In this document: positions 14,175 to 19,950 of the stretch, in pieces
Position numbering within the stretch: position 1 is the stretch's first letter
Layout: each line of letters starts with the position of its first letter
NCBI GenBank assembly: GCA_020429465.1
Contig: JAGQLH010000012.1
Location: 1 to 21,458 of the forward strand
Direction of reading: 5' to 3'
Source: Candidatus Dojkabacteria bacterium
GTDB lineage: Bacteria; Patescibacteriota; Dojkabacteria; B142; WJKM01
DNA: 21,458 nucleotides
Position numbers and translations under genes: made by a program
Notes under the pieces: model-generated
What the model was told of the DNA's origin: nothing
Databases searched by the model: none
Seen by the model: the letters and a program-made list of their open reading frames with translations, nothing else

Positions 14175-15959
14175 TTATATCACAAGTGATTGATATAGTC
14201 CATCGGTACTAAAGCCTCTCCCTTTATAATACTCACGGGTTCCTATCGCAGAAATTACTGCTAACTTTTTATACCCAGCCTCTTTACTAAGTTCTTTTGC
14301 TTTTTCTATAAGTTTTGTCCCAAGTCCACTATGTTGTGCCTTTCCATCTTTCTTCTTCCCTAGATTAACAGCATTTCCATAGACATGAATTTCGCGAATC
14401 ACCGCCGCGCCAGAAAGCTCTGGAATAAAGCTGTGGGTGTCTATTGGTGACGTATTATTTGGGTTTTGAGGCAGTGATAGCCGAAGAAAACCAACTATTT
14501 TATTACTTTTTGTAATGTATTGCAAGAATTTTTCTCTCCCAACGAGCGTTTCGTACGTTATTATTGATAATGAGAGTTCCTCAGGATCAATTTTTTCATG
14601 CTTAATCTCACGTGAACGTATATCAAGGCGCGCATCACCAGCTTTATCTATAGTTTGCTCTGCTATTTGCCTGAAATTAGAAGTGGTATTTCCATCAACA
14701 ATATCATCTGATGAGAATTCTCGTACAACTCTCGTTAATCGGCAGTACTCAGGTGTTGCTTTTATTGTTTCCGTAAGAAGTGTAAGCATTTGGTCATGAT
14801 TGTATGGTTTCCATTCTCCTCGTTCGTAGTAGTCCATTAGATCAGCCGTTTCGATGAGTGAACACGGGTAAATTTTCAATTCATCTGGTCTAAAAGCTGG
14901 ATCTTCGAATAATTTGTGATAGTCAGTGATATCTTGTTCTAAAGTAGATCCATAGAGATTTGCCATCCAGTGCGCATGGATTTTTAGCCCTGCCTGTCGT
15001 AGTAGTTTAATTGCCTCTATGGAAGCTTGTACATCATGTCCCCGTTTATTTTTTTCTAATACATTATCTTGTAAACTTTGGAGTCCAATTTGAGTTTTTG
15101 TACAACCCAATTTTCTTATCCTAATAACTTCTTCTGGGGAAATATTATCAGGACGGGTTTCAATTACTAGGCCAACATTCCTACATTTATTGTGTACGTT
15201 TCTTTCGTGTTCGCTAAATAGTTCATCCCACTGAGCTGTTTCAGATTTATCGAACAGTTTCATATTTGAACGACGACTAATCTTCGAGATTACTTTATTG
15301 TACGACTCAGAACGTATCTTTTTTGCATCGAAATCATCCTGCTTAAACTCTAAGTTTTGTGCACGTTCCTCTGTTTCATTCGTATTATCAATCCCGTCTC
15401 CAAAGTCATTGAGGGCTTCAAAGCAGCGTTTAATAAACCAAATTTGGTATGGTTCCGGATAGTATGACCACGTTCCTCCAAGGATTATTAATTCTACTTT
15501 TTGAGTTGGATGTCCTATATTTCGTAATGCTTGTAATCTCCTGTAGGTTTGTAGATACGGGTCAAATTTATTACGTTCGGCTCGCTGGGCTCCTGGTTCA
15601 TCTGCCAAGTAGCTTTTTGGCATTCGGATGTCATTAGGACAAAAAATGCATTTACCAGGACATGGAAAAGGTTTTGTAAGTACTGTTACGGTAGTAACAC
15701 CAGATTGTGTTCGAACAGGCTTCATTTGAATTTTGGCAAGAATGCTATCGTCGTGGGGGATATACTCAGAACCTTCTTTGAGTAATGCTTTATACCCAAC
15801 AACAAGATTTGTTTTTGAAAACATCTTGTTTCCATCTTTCGGATAGCGACCAAGTATCTGGCGAAATTTCTTCCATGTGAGCTGTTCTTCTTCATCTACT
15901 TCATTAAGAATACTAATTAATTCTGGCTTATATTTTGTATAATCAAACTTATATGACAT
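14175..15959 (-). CDS. elp3: Elp3-family tRNA wobble-uridine modification enzyme (radical SAM + GNAT)
   Basis: A 594-residue enzyme expected to build the 5-carboxymethyl group on U34 of tRNA from acetyl-CoA. It has a tRNA-contacting N-terminal part (KPVRTQSGVTTVTVLTKP before the cluster), the radical SAM cluster Cys100-X3-Cys104-X2-Cys107 in CPGKCIFCP, ELIILGGTWSYYPEPY, ETRPD, and a TQIGLQS...NKRGHD stretch. FRPDELKIYPCSLIE follows, as in the family. The C-terminal GNAT domain (about 455-594) holds AVIREIHVYG and the acetyl-CoA loop QHSGLGTKL. A hydrophilic insertion of some 60 residues (about 185-245) precedes ETRPD. Known Elp3 proteins have HMMPNLPG and RVQRD where HWMANLYG and RVVRE occur here, so it is a divergent branch. 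It is divergent from a Trm9-like methyltransferase gene. Confidence 0.92.
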   Translation of the reverse strand: MSYKFDYTKYKPELISILNEVDEEEQLTWKKFRQILGRYPKDGNKMFSKTNLVVGYKALLKEGSEYIPHDDSILAKIQMKPVRTQSGVTTVTVLTKPFPCPGKCIFCPNDIRMPKSYLADEPGAQRAERNKFDPYLQTYRRLQALRNIGHPTQKVELIILGGTWSYYPEPYQIWFIKRCFEALNDFGDGIDNTNETEERAQNLEFKQDDFDAKKIRSESYNKVISKISRRSNMKLFDKSETAQWDELFSEHERNVHNKCRNVGLVIETRPDNISPEEVIRIRKLGCTKTQIGLQSLQDNVLEKNKRGHDVQASIEAIKLLRQAGLKIHAHWMANLYGSTLEQDITDYHKLFEDPAFRPDELKIYPCSLIETADLMDYYERGEWKPYNHDQMLTLLTETIKATPEYCRLTRVVREFSSDDIVDGNTTSNFRQIAEQTIDKAGDARLDIRSREIKHEKIDPEELSLSIITYETLVGREKFLQYITKSNKIVGFLRLSLPQNPNNTSPIDTHSFIPELSGAAVIREIHVYGNAVNLGKKKDGKAQHSGLGTKLIEKAKELSKEAGYKKLAVISAIGTREYYKGRGFSTDGLYQSLVI

Positions 15960-16069
15960 TAGAATTTGTTTTGTGATAAGTACCTTAGTTCTGGGTCAGA
16001 ATCAGATAGGTACATATAGGACTTTTTGATATTTAAACTAGTTTTACGGAATAAAACGTAAATTGCATA
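15960..16069. promoter_or_regulatory. Shared divergent regulatory region of elp3 and the Trm9-like gene
   Basis: This 110-base spacer holds two inverted repeats: GTACCT (15980-15985) with AGGTAC (16008-16013), and TTTACG (16043-16048) with CGTAAA (16057-16062). The second lies just before the plus-strand ATG. I find no convincing -35/-10 pair on either strand. Shared control of the two genes is inferred from the arrangement. Confidence 0.4.
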
Positions 16070-16858
16070 ATGAATCAATCAACAATAAAAAAACTCATTG
16101 AAATCAATAGGGTATTTTACCAGACGGTAGGTACATATTTTGATTCTTCGCGAAATTATTTCTGGCCTGGATGGGAGAAAATTATTCCTCATATCAGTGA
16201 ATTGTCTAGCTCACTTGATAGGCCGATGAGGGTATTGGATATTGGCTGTGGTAATGCGCGATTCTTGGAATTCATTGCAAAGCGATTTTCTGGTATAGGG
16301 TTTAGCTATGCGGGAATTGATTTTAGTCATGAGCTATTAAGTAAAGCAGAGGAACGGTGTAAGAATTATATGGATAGTAGTATCTGTAATTTATATGAAA
16401 TAGATATACTTACAGATTCGTGGGAAAAGGCCTTTACTGAGGAGAAGTTTGATCTTATTGTATTATTTGGGGTAATGCATCATGTCCCGTCATTTGAAAA
16501 TAGAAGATTATTACTTTCCAGAATAAAGAATTTATTGTCTCCAGAGGGAATATTAGTAGTGACTCACTGGAGGTATGGTGATTCCGACCGATTGAAACGA
16601 CGAATTGTGAATCCATTCACTAAAGAGGGGAGTGAAGTATTTAAGGAATTAGGCATTGCTATTGACGATCTTGAGCAGAATGATAATATTCTTGATTGGA
16701 ATAGAGGGATTAAGGGCTATAGGTATAGTCACTTTGTGGATAACCAAGAATCGCAGGAATTTATTGATGAGCTCAATATGCCTGTTTTATCTAGGTTTTT
16801 GGAGGATGGGAAAGAGCGAAATGTGAATGAATATGTTGTACTTAAAAATAGTGGATAA
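16070..16858 (+). CDS. Trm9/ALKBH8-like class I methyltransferase, predicted tRNA wobble-uridine methylase
   Basis: A 262-residue SAM-dependent methyltransferase. Motif I VLDIGCGN is at 55-62, Asp84 is in GIDFS, GVMHHVPSFENRR lies at 134-146 and LLSPEGILVVTHW at 155-167. The region before motif I, YFDSSRNYFWPGWEKI (23-38), resembles the Trm9/ALKBH8 signature in which an F-S-x-T/S-R segment precedes W-P. The HH-(x)5-RR spacing after motif IV and a GYRYSHF stretch late in the protein also fit that family. Trm9 methylates cm5U34 of tRNA to mcm5U34, so a position divergent from elp3 is functionally coherent. The Trm9 call rests on motif comparison from memory; a generic methyltransferase cannot be excluded. 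No Shine-Dalgarno is present. Confidence 0.7.
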   Translation: MNQSTIKKLIEINRVFYQTVGTYFDSSRNYFWPGWEKIIPHISELSSSLDRPMRVLDIGCGNARFLEFIAKRFSGIGFSYAGIDFSHELLSKAEERCKNYMDSSICNLYEIDILTDSWEKAFTEEKFDLIVLFGVMHHVPSFENRRLLLSRIKNLLSPEGILVVTHWRYGDSDRLKRRIVNPFTKEGSEVFKELGIAIDDLEQNDNILDWNRGIKGYRYSHFVDNQESQEFIDELNMPVLSRFLEDGKERNVNEYVVLKNSG

Positions 16859-16969
16859 GTATGTGTATAGTTTGTTGATAAGGAATGAAAAGAGTTAAGG
16901 TTTTGTTTCGGTTTTGGCGTTTTGATACTACAGTGTAGGGATTTGGCATAATTGATAATAAGTCAATAG

Positions 16970-16998
16970 TTTACCCTCTAAAAATTTTCTGCTATCTT
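16970..16998 (+). promoter_or_regulatory. Candidate promoter of the small RNA
   Basis: TTTACC (16970-16975), a 17-base spacer and TATCTT (16993-16998) would start transcription near 17005, about 25 bases before the hairpin RNA. Confidence 0.4.
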
Positions 16999-17004
16999 AA
17001 TCAT

Positions 17005-17103
17005 AGTTTTACTGCCTTAAACTTGAAAAAGAGAAGGAGCTAGTGCCGGCAAAACCATCTCAGTCCTGATGGAGGCATAAAACTAGCCCTTCTCCCTTTT
17101 TTC
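17005..17103 (+). ncRNA. Candidate structured small RNA ending in an intrinsic terminator
   Basis: The outer stem pairs GAGAAGG (17031-17037) with CCTTCTC (17088-17094) and GCTAGT (17039-17044) with ACTAGC (17082-17087), with a single bulged A at 17038. Inside it GCC (17045-17047) pairs with GGC (17074-17076) and CCATC (17055-17059) with GATGG (17068-17072), leaving an asymmetric GGCAAAA internal loop and an 8-base apical loop. CCC and a run of six T follow directly, typical of an intrinsic terminator. The size would be about 100 nt. I do not recognise a known RNA family. It might instead be only an elaborate terminator for the Trm9-like gene, though it lies about 170 bases after that stop. 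Confidence 0.45.
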
Positions 17104-17120
17104 ATAGTCCCTTGGACTAT
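17104..17120. repeat. Short perfect hairpin after the small RNA
   Basis: ATAGTCC (17104-17110) and GGACTAT (17114-17120) form a perfect 7-bp stem with a 3-base loop, starting right after the T run of the preceding structure. It has no strong T run of its own. Confidence 0.5.
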
Positions 17121-17228
17121 TTCTCCGATTATACCGTATTCTGTTAGTATCTTAATTATTTCACCTGTGTTCTTTTTTCACTTATAGAAATAACATACTA
17201 TATATTCACCGAATTCGACTCTATTTGC

Positions 17229-17257
17229 TTCACATCCTTTGTATAAATTAGTATAGT
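17229..17257 (+). promoter_or_regulatory. Candidate promoter of the first Cys-rich gene
   Basis: TTCACA (17229-17234), a 17-base spacer and TATAGT (17252-17257) predict a start near 17264 and a leader of about 100 bases before ATG 17367. Confidence 0.45.
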
Positions 17258-17267
17258 TTATATAGCT

Positions 17268-17330
17268 TATTGTCTAGGTCTGTTTATATATCCAATCGTG
17301 GTGATTTAATGAGATCGAGCATAGACAATA
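17268..17330. repeat. 9-bp inverted repeat in the predicted leader
   Basis: TATTGTCTA (17268-17276) and TAGACAATA (17322-17330) are perfect complements separated by 45 bases. In the predicted transcript the left arm would be nearly at the 5' end, so the leader could close into a stem-loop. Confidence 0.5.
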
Positions 17331-17337
17331 GGTACGT

Positions 17338-17354
17338 TTCGAACTAAATTCGAA
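17338..17354. promoter_or_regulatory. Two TTCGAA palindromes 11 bases apart
   Basis: TTCGAA at 17338-17343 and at 17349-17354, with starts 11 bases apart, lie just before ATG 17367. They could be paired protein-binding half-sites on one DNA face or one RNA stem. No direct functional evidence. Confidence 0.3.
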
Positions 17355-17366
17355 TATACAAAAATA

Positions 17367-19916
17367 ATGTCTAAAAAATCTAAAATTGTAGTTGTTGTAT
17401 TATTTGTTTTAACGCTAGCTCTTGCAGGAGCAGCTATTTTTGTTTCTAACTCGCTCGACAGTGTTTCTGATATAAATCCCGATGATAGTTCCGCAGCTGG
17501 ACCGTGTCGAATTGCTGGTGCTTCTGGAGTTGGTCAAGGATGTAGTGTAGTAGAGCAATATAATAAGCAATGCGTGAATGGTACCCAAATATATGATCAA
17601 CATACTTGTGTGGGAATAGGATGCTCTGATAATGGATCTGATTGTTGTGGAGAGTGGCAAAATGAGCAAACTGGATTAACAGGGGGAACCTGTTCAACTA
17701 CTGGGGGAGGATCTAGTTCTGGATCAGGTGGATCAAGTAGTAGTGGAGGATCTGGGGGACCCTCAACTTGTACTGACCCACAATGTGGACAATCATGTAC
17801 CGATAGCGGAGTTTGGGCACAGACTGGTAAAGCAGCTGGAGAATTGTGTTGTGGTGGGGGAACCCTTGAATGTTCATCTGGAATTTGTAACGCAAACCCG
17901 AATACAATTGGCGTCTGTGAACCTGCTGGTGCTTGCTCAGTCCCTTGTCAAGGTGGTCCGAGTGCAATTTATGCTTTCCAGAGTTGCCCTACGAACTTTT
18001 GTGCAGATGGTTTGGCAGGTGGATGTGCTGAAGCAGCTATAAATCTTGGATGTTATCAAACGACTTTCGAATGTGTTGTTGGAGGGTCATGTGGTGATCG
18101 ACCTGGGTGTCAGGATTGTCCTGCGCCTGGTGTGTGTTCAGACTCAAATGGAGATGGTTTAGGGGTTTGTGTTGGATCTGAGTATAACTGCTCGGAATGG
18201 GTTAAGTTCACTTGTCCAGGTGACTTAAGTGGTCAAAATTGTACATTAAATCGTGAAGTATGTCCGAATGGACAACCATGCGAGTTTACGCAGCCATTCT
18301 GTGGATCTCAGCAGATTGATTGTAATATTGGAGATGCTCCACCAATGGGACTCATAAGTAATGATTGTGGTGGTGATGCCGGAGGTGGTACTCCAGGTGG
18401 ACCAGGTGATGATGGTGGTGGAGATGGTATTGCAGATACAATAAATCTTTCAGGTAATGTCATTTGTGACGATGGAACTGCCGTACAGGGAGCAAATATT
18501 CTAATAGTAAACCAAAGCCAGAATTTATCAACTGATAGTGCTGGGAACTTTTCAACAACAGTACCTGAGGGGGCTGGTATTGCGGTTCGAATTACCTCAT
18601 TACCAGGAGACTTAGCAGGTAATGCATACACAGCAGTTAACTGTACACCGGGCGTTGGGTACAACCAGTGTCAAGCATGTGGTGGCGGAACTACCAGCTA
18701 TGAAATGTGTCTAAACTTGAACAACAGCATTTCAGGGTTGAATTTCGTTGTACAAGACTGTGCTCCTGAGGAAGCACCAAGGTGTGGAGATGGAACATGT
18801 AATGGATCAGGTGAAATGTGCGATGGAAGTGATCAATGTGTCGGAAATGGAATTCTTTCAGCAGGTGAATGTAGAGCTCCTGGTAGTACAAATGAATGTA
18901 CTTATTGTGGAGATGGAATCGTTCAAGAAAGCGCTAACGAAGAGTGTGATGATGGTAACTCGATTAATGACGATTCTTGCGATAATAGTTGTAGATTCGT
19001 AGCAATTACCCCGGAGTGTGGTGATGATGCATGTGATGCAGGAGAAACATGTGATGGTACAGCACAATGTTCAGGAGGTGGAGTGTTTACACCAGGCGAA
19101 TGTCGATCTTCTTGTACCTACTGTGGTGATGGAGTTGTACAAACTGGAGAAGCATGTGATGACGGAAATACTATTGATGATGATGATTGTAGTAATTCGT
19201 GTACAGTGCCAACAGTAGTAACACAAGTTTGTGGTGATGGAATACTTCAACCAGGAGAAGAATGTGATTCAGCAATGCAAGGATCATGTGGGCCAGGTGC
19301 AACATGTAACCCAAATGGTTGTGTATGTGAACCAATAGTACCAGGATTATGCGGATCAGCATGTACAAATGATTTTGAATGTCCTGTTGATAATGTGTGT
19401 TATGGCGGAACATGTATGCTTGCACAATGTGGACCTGGATTTGCAGGTGTTCTTTCTGGACCAGTTTCAGGAGGAGTTGCAGGATCATCATATATTTGTA
19501 CAAATAACGGATGTGACATAGTGGTATGTGGAGATACATGTGGAGCAGGAGGGCAGTGTCCAACTGGACTTACCTGTGGACCAGGTGATGTCTGTATGAT
19601 TCCATACTGTGTAAATGGAAACTGTGCAGATGTATGTGAATTACCTCCAACAGCATTGTTTGGAGAAGAATTAGACATGCTTATATTTGCAGCACTACTT
19701 ATTATTCTTGGAATATTAGCTCATAGATTTGATATTGGGTATAAATTCCTGGAAAGTGTAGATACCTTCCAAGCAACGAAGTTTGGTAGTGTAGTATGCA
19801 GTATTGTAGGTGTAAATATTGTTCGACGATTACTAGACACCTACCAAAGAGTAGTAAACAGAGATGGCTATGAAGAGAAGTCAAAGAAGAATTTTGAAGA
19901 TAAATTCGATGAATAA
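17367..19916 (+). CDS. Large Cys-rich surface protein with Myxococcus-type CGDG (DUF4215) repeats, anchored at both ends
   Basis: An 849-residue protein. A basic N-terminus and one hydrophobic segment (about 8-27) act as signal or anchor. A mature-looking region with about 84 Cys by hand count (roughly one in ten residues) follows. A Gly/Ser linker (about 112-131) separates modules. One segment, NLSGNVICDDGTAVQGANI onward (about 365-415), looks like a carboxypeptidase-regulatory-type beta sandwich. Five CGDG-type units follow (about 473-630), two with the full CDDGN...DxCxxxC pattern of the Myxococcus Cys-rich repeat, then CTNDFECPVDNVC-type knots. A C-terminal hydrophobic segment (LDMLIFAALLIILGILAHRF) and about 60 charged residues complete it. 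Even outside-Cys number fits disulfides. A surface adhesion or host-contact role is plausible but unproven. A paralogue follows. Confidence 0.88.
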   Translation: MSKKSKIVVVVLFVLTLALAGAAIFVSNSLDSVSDINPDDSSAAGPCRIAGASGVGQGCSVVEQYNKQCVNGTQIYDQHTCVGIGCSDNGSDCCGEWQNEQTGLTGGTCSTTGGGSSSGSGGSSSSGGSGGPSTCTDPQCGQSCTDSGVWAQTGKAAGELCCGGGTLECSSGICNANPNTIGVCEPAGACSVPCQGGPSAIYAFQSCPTNFCADGLAGGCAEAAINLGCYQTTFECVVGGSCGDRPGCQDCPAPGVCSDSNGDGLGVCVGSEYNCSEWVKFTCPGDLSGQNCTLNREVCPNGQPCEFTQPFCGSQQIDCNIGDAPPMGLISNDCGGDAGGGTPGGPGDDGGGDGIADTINLSGNVICDDGTAVQGANILIVNQSQNLSTDSAGNFSTTVPEGAGIAVRITSLPGDLAGNAYTAVNCTPGVGYNQCQACGGGTTSYEMCLNLNNSISGLNFVVQDCAPEEAPRCGDGTCNGSGEMCDGSDQCVGNGILSAGECRAPGSTNECTYCGDGIVQESANEECDDGNSINDDSCDNSCRFVAITPECGDDACDAGETCDGTAQCSGGGVFTPGECRSSCTYCGDGVVQTGEACDDGNTIDDDDCSNSCTVPTVVTQVCGDGILQPGEECDSAMQGSCGPGATCNPNGCVCEPIVPGLCGSACTNDFECPVDNVCYGGTCMLAQCGPGFAGVLSGPVSGGVAGSSYICTNNGCDIVVCGDTCGAGGQCPTGLTCGPGDVCMIPYCVNGNCADVCELPPTALFGEELDMLIFAALLIILGILAHRFDIGYKFLESVDTFQATKFGSVVCSIVGVNIVRRLLDTYQRVVNRDGYEEKSKKNFEDKFDE
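18783..19265 (+). repeat. Five CGDG Cys-rich protein repeat units in the first surface gene
   Basis: Units begin at TGT codons at 18783, 18906, 19017, 19122 and 19230. Most encode CGDG followed by a turn and CD(D)G. Spacing alternates between about 105 and 125 bases, so these are coding repeats and not a CRISPR array. Confidence 0.85.
19287..19576 (+). repeat. Segment duplicated in the second surface gene (matches 21172-21458)
   Basis: The C-terminal knot region recurs in the next gene. The 80 bases at 19497-19576 align without gaps to 21379-21458, and the stretch encoding CGSACTNDFECPVDN is nearly identical in DNA. This marks a tandem gene duplication, or gene conversion confined to this domain. 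Confidence 0.8.
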
Positions 19917-19950
19917 TATTAATAATTAGTATTCTGATCAAACCTAATAT

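Larger units (their letters stand above)
16859..17366. other. 508-base gene-free region with a candidate small RNA and a structured leader
   Basis: No credible protein gene is present on either strand. From left to right I see: a promoter-like pair (16970-16998), a compact hairpin RNA with a terminal T run (about 17005-17103), a short hairpin (17104-17120), a second promoter-like pair (17229-17257), a long-range inverted repeat (17268-17330) and a paired TTCGAA motif (17338-17354) just before the Cys-rich gene. Confidence 0.75.

Noticed and set aside
17066..17083. CTGATG followed by AAAAC in the candidate small RNA, reminiscent of a hammerhead ribozyme
   Set aside because: The required GAAA element and a cleavage-site stem arrangement are absent; the CTGATG is part of a normal stem.
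17031..17094. preQ1-I riboswitch resemblance (CTAG and ATAAAACTAG elements)
   Set aside because: The elements pair simply as an outer stem, the aptamer order and loop size do not fit, and no queuosine gene follows.
17415..19941. Several long minus-strand frames opposite the Cys-rich gene
   Set aside because: They mirror the strong codon bias of the plus-strand gene, have low-complexity His/Leu/Tyr-rich translations and no recognisable domain.
19917..19950. AATATTAAT / ATTAGTATT near-palindrome between the two surface genes as terminator
   Set aside because: It is AT-only, leaves almost no loop and has no T run, so chance in AT-rich DNA is enough.
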